This document shows, in pieces, positions 8,206 through 16,443 of a DNA stretch of 57,148 nucleotides. The notes below the pieces were generated by a model. It was not told the DNA's origin, made no database searches, and was given only the letters and a program-made list of their open reading frames with translations. Origin of the DNA: Verrucomicrobiia bacterium (GTDB lineage: Bacteria; Omnitrophota; Omnitrophia; Omnitrophales; Aquincolibacteriaceae); the NCBI GenBank assembly GCA_035495615.1, contig DATJFP010000078.1:1-57148 (forward strand). Direction: 5' to 3'. The position numbers and the translations under genes were made by a program. How positions within the stretch are numbered: position 1 is the stretch's first letter; each line of letters begins with the position of its first letter.

Positions 8206-9060
8206 ATGAAAGTAAAATCAAAAATCCAGCCGGTCCTGATCATCCACGGCGGCGCGGGCTCGAGCCCGGGCGGCCACCGCAGCGCGGAACTGCGCAAGAA
8301 AATAAGGCGCGTGCTTTCGGCCGCGCACAAAAAGCTTTTGGCTTCCAGCGCCGTCGAAGCCGTGACTTACGCGGTCAGGCTCCTGGAAGACGATCCGGCT
8401 TTCAATGCCGGCACGGGTTCTGTACTCCAATCTGACGGCAAGGCGCGCCTGACCGCGTCGGTCATGGACGGCGAACGCCTCGTCTTCGCCGCGGTCATCA
8501 ACGTCGAAAACATGAAGAACCCCGTCCTGATTGCGCGCAAGCTCCTGGAAGAAGAGTCCCGCATCCTCTCGGGCCCGGGCGCGTTTCGGTTCGCGCGCAA
8601 AAAAGGATTCAAAAAGCACGACCCGCGCACGCCGCTTTCGATCCGGGCTTGGCGCAAGAAGAAAGCCCTGGGATGCGACACGGTCGGGGCCTGCGCGCTG
8701 GACGCCTCGGGCCGCCTGGCCAGCGCGACGTCGACGGGCGGACGCGGCATGGAATTTCCCGGCCGCGTCAGCGACAGCGGCATGCCCGCGGCGAATTACG
8801 CGACCGCGGATGGCGCGGTATCCGCGACCGGGCACGGCGAGGAAATCGTGGACGAGGCTTTGGCCGCCAGGATCATCCAGCGGGTGCAGGACGGCATGAC
8901 CCTGGAACGCGCCTTCGCCAAGACGTTTGCCGAAGTGCGGCGCCGGAAAAAACGCATGGGCGCCATTGGACTCGACAAGCGGGGACGAATCGCGCATCGG
9001 ACTTCGACGCCGAGCCTGATCTATGGCTGGAAAAAAGGCGGGACGATCAAGACCTTCTAG
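8206..9060 (+). CDS. iaaA: isoaspartyl peptidase/L-asparaginase (Ntn-hydrolase, T2 family)
   Basis: 284 residues from ATG 8206, chosen over the ATG at 8170 because GAGG sits 6 bases upstream and the fold begins directly (VLIIHGGAGSSPGG). The nucleophile region GCDTVGACALD holds the Thr freed by autocleavage of this family. The second half shows SATSTGGRGMEFPGRVSDS and ATGHGEEIVDEALA, which form the substrate pocket. Family knowledge: the enzyme removes isoaspartyl residues from dipeptides and hydrolyses asparagine, working in the cytoplasm; no signal peptide is seen. The stop overlaps the stop of the opposing gene in a shared CTAG. It is the only plus-strand gene among leftward neighbours, so it is probably monocistronic. 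Confidence 0.92.
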   Translation: MKVKSKIQPVLIIHGGAGSSPGGHRSAELRKKIRRVLSAAHKKLLASSAVEAVTYAVRLLEDDPAFNAGTGSVLQSDGKARLTASVMDGERLVFAAVINVENMKNPVLIARKLLEEESRILSGPGAFRFARKKGFKKHDPRTPLSIRAWRKKKALGCDTVGACALDASGRLASATSTGGRGMEFPGRVSDSGMPAANYATADGAVSATGHGEEIVDEALAARIIQRVQDGMTLERAFAKTFAEVRRRKKRMGAIGLDKRGRIAHRTSTPSLIYGWKKGGTIKTF

Positions 9061-9584
9061 ACGGGCTCCGGAAAGTTCAGGCTGCGGGCCATCTTGAAAA
9101 AGACAGGCTGCTGCTGGACGAAAGTGGCTTCTTTGCCGCTGAACGTCACTGAGTAAATCTGCTCATTGCGCACCATCACGTAATTCAAATACATCATGCG
9201 CGTTTTGCCTTCCATCTGCTTCCGGAACTTGCCCTTCAGCGTGTAAAGGCAGTATTTGGTCCGGGCCCCGTCGATCTCGGTAAAGCCCTGAAGACGCATG
9301 TTCACGGAACCGTACATGGGCGAAAACAAGTCTTCCCATTTGAGGTCTTCGGTTTCCATGCCCGCCCCATCCCGGACGGAGATGTTCACGCTTGCGCCTG
9401 AGGTGTATTCCGAAAAAGACGCGGCAACGCCTTCGTATTGGGGAATCTTCGGGGCCCAGCCTTCGGGCACCTCGATCACGAAGCGGCGGTCCGGGTCTTG
9501 ATAAGGTTCTGCGAGCGGCGCGCGCATTGCCGAGAAAAAAACCGCGATGCCGCAAAGAAGGGCGAAAACCTCAGGTCGTTTCAT
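9057..9584 (-). CDS. exported protein, PsbP/DUF1795-like, hypothetical
   Basis: 175 residues from ATG 9584, where a signal peptide begins directly (MKRPEVFALLCGIAVFF, cleavage near APLAEP). A longer frame to 9629 only adds residues overlapping the TPR gene. The mature part begins DRRFVIEVPEGWAP and goes on with alternating beta strands (ASVNISVRDG, MYLNYVMVRNEQIYSVTFSG). This pattern recalls the PsbP/DcrB/DUF1795 fold, whose function is mostly unknown. The start overlaps the end of the TPR gene by 14 bases, so the two are probably made together. It ends tail to tail with the asparaginase gene, sharing four bases. Confidence 0.7.
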   Translation of the reverse strand: MKRPEVFALLCGIAVFFSAMRAPLAEPYQDPDRRFVIEVPEGWAPKIPQYEGVAASFSEYTSGASVNISVRDGAGMETEDLKWEDLFSPMYGSVNMRLQGFTEIDGARTKYCLYTLKGKFRKQMEGKTRMMYLNYVMVRNEQIYSVTFSGKEATFVQQQPVFFKMARSLNFPEPV

Positions 9585-10038
9585 TTTTCTTTCTTTCTGG
9601 GAGCGGCAAAGGCTCCGGAGATTTTTCAACGGCTACTTTGTACTGCGAACGGATCTTGGCCTGGATCTTCAGCGCAGCCTTGGAATGGGCGTCCGACTTG
9701 ACCATGTCTCCCAGCGCGATGTAAATCCGCGCCAGGTACAAATGCGCGGTCTCGCTTTCGGGGTTCTTCTGCAGCCCTCTCTCGAAATAATCGGCCGCTT
9801 CCTTCAGGCGCCGGCGGTCGGTAAAAAAACGGCCCGCCCAAAAATAAGCCTCCGCCTGTTCCGGGAAGGCTTTCGGCATTTCCGCGTAAATTTTTTCCGC
9901 ATTCGCCCAATCCTGCTGGGCCTCGAACCCCGACGCTTCGTGCTGCATTTCCTGAAGTGTCTTGGCCTGGGCGAGAGCCGGGCCGCTGAGCGCGGCCGCC
10001 AGGAACAAGGCGAAGATTTGGGAAGTTGCGGGTCTCAT
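9571..10038 (-). CDS. exported TPR-repeat protein
   Basis: 155 residues. The signal peptide is MRPATSQIFALFLAAALSGPALAQA. Three or so tetratricopeptide-like helix pairs follow: DWANAEKIYAEMPKAFPEQAEAYF, then RRRLKEAADYFERGLQKNPE, then AHLYLARIYIALGDMVKSDAHSKAAL, each shown here in part. The C-terminus is charged (PLPERKKNETT). TPR domains hold protein partners together; the partner here is not evident. It lies just downstream of the terminator of the cupredoxin gene and overlaps the PsbP-like exported protein, so both probably act in the periplasm or at the envelope. Confidence 0.75.
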   Translation of the reverse strand: MRPATSQIFALFLAAALSGPALAQAKTLQEMQHEASGFEAQQDWANAEKIYAEMPKAFPEQAEAYFWAGRFFTDRRRLKEAADYFERGLQKNPESETAHLYLARIYIALGDMVKSDAHSKAALKIQAKIRSQYKVAVEKSPEPLPLPERKKNETT

Positions 10039-10050
10039 GAGGTGCTTCCG

Positions 10051-10087
10051 AAAAAAAACTCGGGGAAGATTGCTCTTCCCCGAGTTT
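10051..10087 (-). terminator. rho-independent terminator of the cupredoxin gene
   Basis: A 14-bp perfect stem (arms 10056-10069 and 10074-10087, core CTCGGGGAAGA) closes a 4-base loop. On the minus strand it is followed by eight T residues (10058-10051). It starts 13 bases after the cupredoxin stop codon. Confidence 0.92.
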
Positions 10088-10099
10088 CAAAAACTTAGG

Positions 10100-10801
10100 T
10101 TAGGCCGCCTTGTATTCGAAATTGGCGGTCGCGTCGCCGCTTTCGGTGACCGTGATTTCCTGGGTCTGCGTTCCGTATTTTTCATGCCAGGCCTCGATCG
10201 TATACTTGCCCGGGGGCAGGTCCTTGATCGTGAACGAGCCGTCGTCGCCGGTCACGCCGAAATACGGGTGCGGCAGAACGCCGACATAAGCGCGCATCCA
10301 GGGATGCACGTCGCACTTGATTTTCACCATGATTTCGGGCGTCGTGAATTTCTTTTTGACTTTCATGCCCTTGATCGGCATGCCGAGGTTAAACTCTTTC
10401 TCCGCCGTCGGCATCGCGTGCACGTTGTGCAGCGTGCTGTCGCTGTTGATGATTTCGAAGTCCTGATTGACCTGAGCTCCCATGACATGCGGCGTGTAAA
10501 GGCATCCGCTCTGGTCGAATTTCACGGGCTCTTTCGGCGTTTCGAAGGTCTTGCCTTCGAGGCCCGTCTTCACGTACACGAACACGTTCTTCAGAGTATT
10601 GTTGGAATTCACGATGACTTCGGGGTTCGTGACCGGCGTCGGATGAGCGCTCATGCACGTCGGGTCCGCGTTCATTTTGATGACGTCTGCGGCGGGCGCG
10701 GTTCCGGAAAAGTTCACGCTTCCGGTAAGATTGGCCGCCATGGCCTGCGAAGGCAGGATGATGAGGCCGAGAATGACGAAGGCTGACAAAAACGTTTTCA
10801 T
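10100..10801 (-). CDS. cupredoxin-like exported protein with C-terminal carboxypeptidase-regulatory-like domain
   Basis: 233 residues from ATG 10801; GGAGGA sits 5 bases upstream, which favours it over the ATG at 10813 that forms part of that site. Signal peptide: MKTFLSAFVILGLIILPSQAMA. Type 1 copper-ligand candidates are His125 or His128 (TLHNVHAMP) and the cluster Cys163-x2-His166-x2-Met169 (KCDVHPWM), the usual Cys-His-Met arrangement of blue copper proteins. Residues about 180-215 (DGSFTIKDLPPGKYTIEAWH) are a beta-sandwich of the carboxypeptidase-regulatory type. It is likely a periplasmic copper electron carrier. Its place straight after the bc-type complex genes fits, but it has its own promoter and terminator. 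Confidence 0.8.
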   Translation of the reverse strand: MKTFLSAFVILGLIILPSQAMAANLTGSVNFSGTAPAADVIKMNADPTCMSAHPTPVTNPEVIVNSNNTLKNVFVYVKTGLEGKTFETPKEPVKFDQSGCLYTPHVMGAQVNQDFEIINSDSTLHNVHAMPTAEKEFNLGMPIKGMKVKKKFTTPEIMVKIKCDVHPWMRAYVGVLPHPYFGVTGDDGSFTIKDLPPGKYTIEAWHEKYGTQTQEITVTESGDATANFEYKAA

Positions 10802-10827
10802 TTTATCCTCCATGGGTTCAGTCCAGT

Positions 10828-10855
10828 ATCATAGCCGTAACCAAAAAAATAGCAA
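10828..10855 (-). promoter_or_regulatory. sigma-70-like promoter of the cupredoxin gene
   Basis: On the minus strand, TTGCTA (10855-10850) and TATGAT (10833-10828) are separated by 16 bases. This matches 4/6 and 5/6 of the consensus and gives a leader of about 20 bases before GGAGGATAAAATG. Confidence 0.55.
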
Positions 10856-10868
10856 GCCGCCGGGATGT

Positions 10869-10882
10869 CGGGGTTTTCCCCG
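10869..10882 (-). terminator. short GC stem-loop after the cytochrome c gene
   Basis: CGGGG, AAAA loop, CCCCG forms a 5-bp hairpin 3 bases after the stop of the octahaem cytochrome gene. There is no T-run, so it may be a weak terminator or an mRNA 3'-end stabiliser. Confidence 0.3.
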
Positions 10883-10885
10883 AAA

Positions 10886-13711
10886 CTAGCCCTGGGAGGC
10901 CGCGGCCGCCGCCTGCGTGACCTTTTGCGCCTCTTCAGGCGTAAACTGCCAGAGGTAGTCCCGGATGGCCTCGATCTGTTTGACGGCGTCGCCCTCGAAA
11001 ATATTCGGGATCGGCGATTGCCCGTCCGCGAAGAAGGTCGGCATCATCGTGCCCTCAAGAAGGGCCTGGGGGTCTTTGAGCCACTCAGGAACCCAGTCGG
11101 CCTGGAGGCGGTGCTTGGCCATGGTGAGGTCCGGCGCCAGGAACGAGGCGGTAAGCCCCGGTTCGGGATTGGATTTGTGGCATTTGATGCACTGCAGGGT
11201 CGTGAAAAGCTGACGGCCCGCGTCGATTTTTTCGGGCGTGGATTCCACGGCTTCCGATTTATAGGAAATCTGGGCCTTGTCCAGATTGTGGAAATATTCC
11301 ACAAGCGTATTGAGCTTGGCCTCGTCGAAGCCGAACGTCGGCATCCGGTATTTCAACCAGGGGCGGATGGTCGTGGGGTTCTGGATGAAATGGTAGAGCC
11401 ACTCGCCCTGCACTTTTTTGCCCTCTCCTTTCAGGATCGGCGGCGCGTTGCCCGGATCCTCGGCGAGCGTGCGCAAAAGGCCGTCTTTCCCGTCGAGCGT
11501 GTGGCAGCCGTTGCAGTTGAAGCGCGCGACAATAAGCCGCCCCTCTTCCACTTTTTTCTCGTTGAGGTCGAGGTTCTTCTTCATGTCCATGGGGATATAT
11601 GCCTTCTGCAGGCTGAGCAGAAACGTCGTGAGCGCGTCGGCCTGTTCGTCCGTGAAATCGAAATTCGGCATGCGCAGTTTTTCATGGTAGGTTTTGACCT
11701 TGCCCTGGTCGAAAAAGCGCGGGTCTTTCATTTTCTGGAAGAACCAGGCCTCGCGCGTGTGCGGCAGGTCGGAAAGCGCGAAGTCCAGCTTCTTGATTTC
11801 CTTGGAGCCTTCTTCAGTCAGGTCTGTCCCGATGCGCTTGGCGTCTTCAAAGCCCTTGATGTCGTGGCAACCCATGCAGCCCTGATGGCTGATGCTCTGC
11901 TTGCCCACGTATTCGAGTTTTTCTTCGGCGCTCATCTTGTCGAGCGAGGCGCGCGCTTCCTGCTGGCGCATGCGGCCGGTCATGAAGGCCATGGCGAGCG
12001 TATCCACGACTTCGGGCGACACGCGCGGCGGCGTGATGCCTTCGAACTTTTCGTTCTTGTCCGCGAGCAGGAAGGCGGTCAGGTCCGCGGCTTCCTGGTC
12101 GGAAAGACGCAGGTTCGGCATGCGCGTGTCCGGCCAGTAATGCTTGGGATTTTTCAGCCAGGTGTAAAGCCAGTCGGCCTTGACCTTGCTGCCCAGCCCG
12201 ACCAGCTCGGGGCCATGCTCGCCGCCCTTGATCTCCCCTTTGGAATGGCAGCCCATGCAGCCCACTTCCTGGAAAATCTTTTTGCCGTTTTCCGCGTCAC
12301 CCTGCACCGGCGGCGGCGTGAGATCAACCGGGTCGGAATTCTTCGTGAGGTATGCGGCAATGCCCGCGATCGCGGCATTGCTCTTTTCCACACTCTCTTT
12401 GTCGGAAGTGTTGCTGAGGTGGAAGATGCGCGGCATCTTGGTAGAAGCCCGGAATTCTTTCGGATTCTGCAGCCAGCGCACGATCCAGTCGGACTCGACC
12501 TTGCTTTGGATGTGCGTGAGGTTCGGGCCGACCTTCCATTCGCCGTGCTGCATGTTGTCGACTTTGTGGCAGGCATAGCAGCCGTTCGTCTGGGCCAGGC
12601 GCCGCCCCTCGTTCAGCTTGTCGGCGCCGGGGATCGCGAGCTCGCCCTGATGGCATTTGGTGCAGGACGCCTGCACATGATTGAGCGGCAGCATCTTGTC
12701 CGCCCAATGATGCATCTCGTGCCAGTGGTATTTCTTTTTCCAGGCCTTGGCCTGGTCTTCGTTTTGGGGCGTATGCGCGGAAGTCGTAAAATTTGCGGAA
12801 TGCCCGCTGCCGCCGTGGCAGATGGTGCAGCCGATCGTTTCCATGGGATGGGGGGAATTCTGGCCCAGATAAAGGTCGAGGTTCGGATGCGTGCGGAAAG
12901 GCTGCGGCGCATCTTCAAAGCCTTTCTGGTCGATGCCCAGGTGGCAGCTCACGCAGCGGTCGACTTTGGGCACTTTCTGAAAATAGTAGTCGTCGTAGAG
13001 ATGCGAGACCACGATCTGCTGGATCTGGAGCGACGGCGCGATAAAATCCAGCATCGGGGCGTTCAGGATATTTTTGACGAGCGACGGCGAGAGCTTTTTG
13101 ATCTGCTGCTGGAACTGGTCGACGTCCTTGGTCATCTTGGAAACGTCTTTTTGCAGCTTTTTCTCATGCTCGAGGAGCGCGTCGATCGCCGCCTGCTTCT
13201 CGTCGCGTTGGGCCTCAAATCCTTCGAGCTTCTTTTTTAATTCCGCGATCTTGGGCTCACGGTCCTTGAGCATCTTGTCGTAATGCTCGGTCTCTTTTTC
13301 CTCGTTGTGTTTTTTGACCTCTTCGTAGAAATAGCGGTTGGAATCCTGGTACTGCTTGAGCGTCTGGTACTGTTTGTTCGCGACCGTGTAGTCCAGGTTG
13401 ATCTTGTCGCGCTCTTTCTCGAGCGCCTTGATCTCGCCGCGCTTGGCCGCCGCGTCCTTGTCCGCCTGGGCAAGCTCGGCTTTCAGTGTCTCGAGCTGCT
13501 TTGCGTCCATGGCCTTTTTCGCGGTCTCGAGCTGAGCCTGGATCTTTTCCCGCTTGTAGGCCATGAATTTTTTCTGCCAGACCTTCCATTCGCGCGTGGA
13601 GTCCTGGAGAATCATGCCGGCGAGGCTCAGCAGGAGGACAAACGACGCCACAAAAAACCAGAACGCGGTTTTTTTCAGGTCATAAAGCTTCGGCGATTTG
13701 TCTGGAGGCAT
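10886..13711 (-). CDS. octahaem cytochrome c subunit of a bc-type quinol oxidising complex
   Basis: 941 residues. One N-terminal membrane anchor (about 14-33, FWFFVASFVLLLSLAGMIL) is followed by a Lys/Glu-rich coiled coil (about 45-215), then eight CxxCH haem sites near residues 253, 295, 350, 380, 486, 610, 731 and 843 (CVSCH, CTICH, CTKCH, CYACH, CMGCH, CMGCH, CNGCH, CIKCH). Met-containing stretches such as TKMPRIFHL, TRMPNLRL, LRMPNFDF and YRMPTFGF recur after single haem sites, as in mono-haem class I domains with Met as sixth ligand. It starts 14 bases after the subunit IV gene and must face the periplasm. It probably takes electrons from the Rieske/b6 core and passes them to a terminal acceptor. 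The long coiled coil next to the membrane is unusual for a cytochrome c1 equivalent. Confidence 0.92.
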   Translation of the reverse strand: MPPDKSPKLYDLKKTAFWFFVASFVLLLSLAGMILQDSTREWKVWQKKFMAYKREKIQAQLETAKKAMDAKQLETLKAELAQADKDAAAKRGEIKALEKERDKINLDYTVANKQYQTLKQYQDSNRYFYEEVKKHNEEKETEHYDKMLKDREPKIAELKKKLEGFEAQRDEKQAAIDALLEHEKKLQKDVSKMTKDVDQFQQQIKKLSPSLVKNILNAPMLDFIAPSLQIQQIVVSHLYDDYYFQKVPKVDRCVSCHLGIDQKGFEDAPQPFRTHPNLDLYLGQNSPHPMETIGCTICHGGSGHSANFTTSAHTPQNEDQAKAWKKKYHWHEMHHWADKMLPLNHVQASCTKCHQGELAIPGADKLNEGRRLAQTNGCYACHKVDNMQHGEWKVGPNLTHIQSKVESDWIVRWLQNPKEFRASTKMPRIFHLSNTSDKESVEKSNAAIAGIAAYLTKNSDPVDLTPPPVQGDAENGKKIFQEVGCMGCHSKGEIKGGEHGPELVGLGSKVKADWLYTWLKNPKHYWPDTRMPNLRLSDQEAADLTAFLLADKNEKFEGITPPRVSPEVVDTLAMAFMTGRMRQQEARASLDKMSAEEKLEYVGKQSISHQGCMGCHDIKGFEDAKRIGTDLTEEGSKEIKKLDFALSDLPHTREAWFFQKMKDPRFFDQGKVKTYHEKLRMPNFDFTDEQADALTTFLLSLQKAYIPMDMKKNLDLNEKKVEEGRLIVARFNCNGCHTLDGKDGLLRTLAEDPGNAPPILKGEGKKVQGEWLYHFIQNPTTIRPWLKYRMPTFGFDEAKLNTLVEYFHNLDKAQISYKSEAVESTPEKIDAGRQLFTTLQCIKCHKSNPEPGLTASFLAPDLTMAKHRLQADWVPEWLKDPQALLEGTMMPTFFADGQSPIPNIFEGDAVKQIEAIRDYLWQFTPEEAQKVTQAAAAASQG

Positions 13712-13725
13712 AATCCGGTCTTGGA

Positions 13726-14808
13726 TTAAATGTTAAAAAAGAACTCGGGTATCGAGACAATGTATTTCAGGTTAAACGCCCATCGTAAATACATCTTGAG
13801 CGGCAATGCGAGAAGGGTGAGCGCCAGCATCATGAAAATGCTGTAACGCACCGGCCCGAGCTTGTCATGGAACTTTCTGAGCGACGTCTTGGCAAGGATT
13901 GCCGGCGGCGCCATGAGATAGGTCGCCGCGATGATGATGCCCGGCAATTCCCGGATGAACCAGCTGTGCGGCAGGCCGCGCCCCAGCCACTTGATGTAAA
14001 CAAACTCGGAAAGGTTGACGTTGAGGAGCGGCACGAGCTTGTGCTCGTCCCAAATCTCGAAAGGCCCGAAAAAGTTCCAGTTCGGGCCGCGCAGGAAAGT
14101 TCCGAACGCGATCATGAGAATCCACAGCACCCAGAAACCGAAAAGGAAGGTCGAGATGGCCATGCGGCGCTGCTTGAAGCAATAAAACCCGGAGTTCTTG
14201 TTGTCCGGGTCCAGGTACGGGATCGCGCAAAGCCCCAGAATAATGAAGGTCGGGAAAAGAACGCCCGCGATCCAGGGATCGAAATAGACGAGCATTTCCT
14301 GGAGGCCGAGGAAGTACCACGGCGCCTTCGACGGGTTTGGGGAAATGGTCGGATTGGCCGGATCTTCGAGAGGCGCCTTCAGGAAAATCGACCACAGCAC
14401 CAGGCCGATGGAATAAAAAAGCGCCACCACGAACTCGATATAAATAAGGTAGGGAAAGACCATGACCTTTTCTTCGGATTCGGTCTTTTCCACCGTGGGC
14501 TTGCCCTCTTCGATGAGCTTGTCGTTCACGACGGCTTTTCTGAGCGCGTACCAGGTGAAATACGCGAAGATGAAAAGCATGCCCACGATGGGAACGTTGT
14601 CGGGCGTGGTGACGATGGTCCGGAAATGCTCGTCGGTGAGACCGAGGCCGAAAAACGCGAGGCCGAGGGCGGCGAGGATCAGCGCGACGGGCGGCGAGGT
14701 GAAAAAAGCGGGAAAGGAGACAAACAACGCAAAGAAAACAATCGTCGACGTGAAAATCGTGGCCGGCGACGAAACGTGGTTCACGGCTTGTTTGATCGTA
14801 TCGAGCAT
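13726..14808 (-). CDS. cytochrome b C-terminal (subunit IV-like) protein of bc-type complex
   Basis: 360 residues with a strong ribosome-binding site (GGGGAGAG). Hydrophobic helices occur at about 17-60, 75-90, 120-145, 180-205, 220-240, 280-305 and 320-345. The stretch NPSKAPWYFLGLQEML corresponds to the quinol-site P-x-W-Y motif (PEWY in bc1, here APWY) of subunit IV/cytochrome b C-terminal domains. It lacks haem-ligand His pairs, as expected for the C-terminal half of a split cytochrome b. The protein is longer than plant-type subunit IV (about 160 residues) and has extra N-terminal helices. Operon order is Rieske, b6-like, this gene, cytochrome c. Confidence 0.88.
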   Translation of the reverse strand: MLDTIKQAVNHVSSPATIFTSTIVFFALFVSFPAFFTSPPVALILAALGLAFFGLGLTDEHFRTIVTTPDNVPIVGMLFIFAYFTWYALRKAVVNDKLIEEGKPTVEKTESEEKVMVFPYLIYIEFVVALFYSIGLVLWSIFLKAPLEDPANPTISPNPSKAPWYFLGLQEMLVYFDPWIAGVLFPTFIILGLCAIPYLDPDNKNSGFYCFKQRRMAISTFLFGFWVLWILMIAFGTFLRGPNWNFFGPFEIWDEHKLVPLLNVNLSEFVYIKWLGRGLPHSWFIRELPGIIIAATYLMAPPAILAKTSLRKFHDKLGPVRYSIFMMLALTLLALPLKMYLRWAFNLKYIVSIPEFFFNI

Positions 14809-14838
14809 GACTCTCCCCGCATCAGTCCGGACGCCGGT

Positions 14839-15831
14839 TTAAAGCGGCGCGCTGATGCCTCCGTCTTTACGGATTCTCCAAAAATGCACGGCCATCAGGA
14901 TCACGACGGCCACCGGTATGGCAACGCAATGAAGAATATAAAAGCGGAGAAGCGCGGCCTCGCCCACAAAATGGCCGCCGAGGAGCGCAAAGCGCACGTC
15001 GCTGCCGGAGTGGATGAGCTGAATATCGCCGAGTTTCAAGAGCGCGGCGCCCGGGCCTTCGTGCCCGAGGAACGGCGTGGCGCGGGCCATGTTGCTGCCG
15101 ACCGTGATGGCCCACATGGCCAGCTGGTCCCACGGAAGCAGATAGCCGGTAAAGCTGAGAAGCATCGTGAGGACGAGGAGAATGACGCCGATCACCCAGT
15201 TGAATTCGCGCGGCGGCTTGTAAGAACCGGTCATGAACACGCGGAACATGTGCAGCCACACCGTGATGATCATGGCATGCGCGCCCCAGCGGTGCAATTC
15301 GCGCATGATGCCGAACGGAACGTGTTCGCGCATGGCGATGATGTCGTTGTAGGCGTATTCCACGGTCGGACGGTAATAGAACATGAGCAGGATGCCGCTC
15401 ACGACCAGCGTCAGAAACACGAAGAACGAAAGCCCGCCCGCGCACCAGGTGAATCCGAATCTCGCGCCGGATTTGCGGACTTTCACGGGATGCAGGTGGA
15501 AAAAAACGTTGGTGAGGACCGTCATGGCGCGGTCGCGGTCGTCGTCGGAATAGCCGTGGCGGAACATCGACTTTCCGACCTGAGTCTTCATGCGGAAGTC
15601 TTTGAAGCTGAAGGAAGGCAGAAGATTGAACGGGAATTTCTTCTTCGGTGCTGCCGCGGCGGGAGCGGCAGGTTTGGGCGCGGCGGCCGCGGGCGTCACG
15701 GGTTTCGGCGGCTGCGCGGCCGACGGCGGAGGCGTGGCCGGGGTCTTGGGCGGTTCGGGTTTCTTGGGACCGGAACCCTGCGGATTTTCCGGTTTCGGAC
15801 CTTGCTGCTCGGAGCCTTGCTCGTCTGCCAT
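14839..15831 (-). CDS. cytochrome b6-like haem subunit of bc-type complex
   Basis: 330 residues. The first 65 are Pro/Ala/Lys-rich and look disordered. Four or five helices follow. Haem ligands are His180/His194 (ELHRWGAH...WLHMFRV, spacing 14) and His301/His316 (ILHC...[12 protein letters not shown], spacing 15). The 14/15 spacing is characteristic of cytochrome b6 rather than mitochondrial-type cytochrome b (14/14). TGYLLPWDQ matches the conserved loop near the Qi/b-haem region. Two b-type haems would carry electrons across the membrane from quinol oxidation. The gene follows Rieske by 24 bases and precedes the subunit IV gene by 30. Confidence 0.92.
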   Translation of the reverse strand: MADEQGSEQQGPKPENPQGSGPKKPEPPKTPATPPPSAAQPPKPVTPAAAAPKPAAPAAAAPKKKFPFNLLPSFSFKDFRMKTQVGKSMFRHGYSDDDRDRAMTVLTNVFFHLHPVKVRKSGARFGFTWCAGGLSFFVFLTLVVSGILLMFYYRPTVEYAYNDIIAMREHVPFGIMRELHRWGAHAMIITVWLHMFRVFMTGSYKPPREFNWVIGVILLVLTMLLSFTGYLLPWDQLAMWAITVGSNMARATPFLGHEGPGAALLKLGDIQLIHSGSDVRFALLGGHFVGEAALLRFYILHCVAIPVAVVILMAVHFWRIRKDGGISAPL

Positions 15832-15855
15832 ATCCTCACAACCCTGTTTTAGAAA

Positions 15856-16443
15856 TTAAAGGGTGAGAAAACTATCCGGGTTATTCCACTCGCCTTTTTC
15901 CTGCTGAAATTTCCGGCTCTTGTCGATCACGATCTGTCCGTCGTCGCCAAGCCGGATCGCGACGCGCTCGAGCGGCCGGGGCGCGGGGCCCTCGAAATTG
16001 ATGCCGCTCTTGTAGAACCCGCTGCCGTGGCAGGGGCATTTGAATTTCTGTTCGTTTTCCAGCCAGCTCGGCGTGCAGCCCAGGTGCGTGCAGACGCCCA
16101 GGAGCGCATAGATGCCGTCGACCGTGCGCACCACCCACACGTTGTATTTTTCTTTCCAGCGCACGTCCACCATGCCGATTTCGTAATCTTCGGGCTTTCC
16201 TGCCTTAAAGGAAGACTTGGGCTCGAAAAGGACGTTGGGATACATGAAGCGCAGGCACGTGCCGAGCGCCGTGGCCGTCGAGGCGGCAAAGGCAATCCAT
16301 GCGAATTTCAGCCAGGAAACCACGAATTCACGGCGGGCGGGCGAGGCAACGACAGCGGGCTTGGCCGCTGCGGGAGCGGCAGGACGGGCAACGGCGGGTT
16401 GTTTGGATTCCGGAAGTTTCGAATCGGGTGCCTGATCCGTCAC
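15856..16443 (-). CDS. Rieske iron-sulfur protein
   Basis: 195 residues from GTG 16443, overlapping the HEAT gene stop by 4 bases (GTGA). An Ala/Pro-rich N-terminus is followed by one membrane helix (VSWLKFAWIAFAASTATAL, about 43-61) and the Rieske domain. Box 1 is CTHLGC (Cys118, His120, Cys123) and box 2 is CPCHGSGF (Cys136, Cys138, His139). Cys118/136 and His120/139 would bind the 2Fe-2S cluster, and Cys123/138 form the stabilising disulfide. It takes electrons from quinol and hands them to the multihaem cytochrome. The Ala/Pro-rich tail resembles that of the neighbouring b6-like protein. Confidence 0.94.
   Translation of the reverse strand: MTDQAPDSKLPESKQPAVARPAAPAAAKPAVVASPARREFVVSWLKFAWIAFAASTATALGTCLRFMYPNVLFEPKSSFKAGKPEDYEIGMVDVRWKEKYNVWVVRTVDGIYALLGVCTHLGCTPSWLENEQKFKCPCHGSGFYKSGINFEGPAPRPLERVAIRLGDDGQIVIDKSRKFQQEKGEWNNPDSFLTL

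Noticed and set aside
10865-13240. A 791-codon open frame on the plus strand opposite the cytochrome c gene
   Set aside because: Antisense to a gene with eight CxxCH motifs in order; no recognisable motif in the antisense product. The 661-codon frame at 13867-15852, opposite the cytochrome b genes, is rejected for the same reason.
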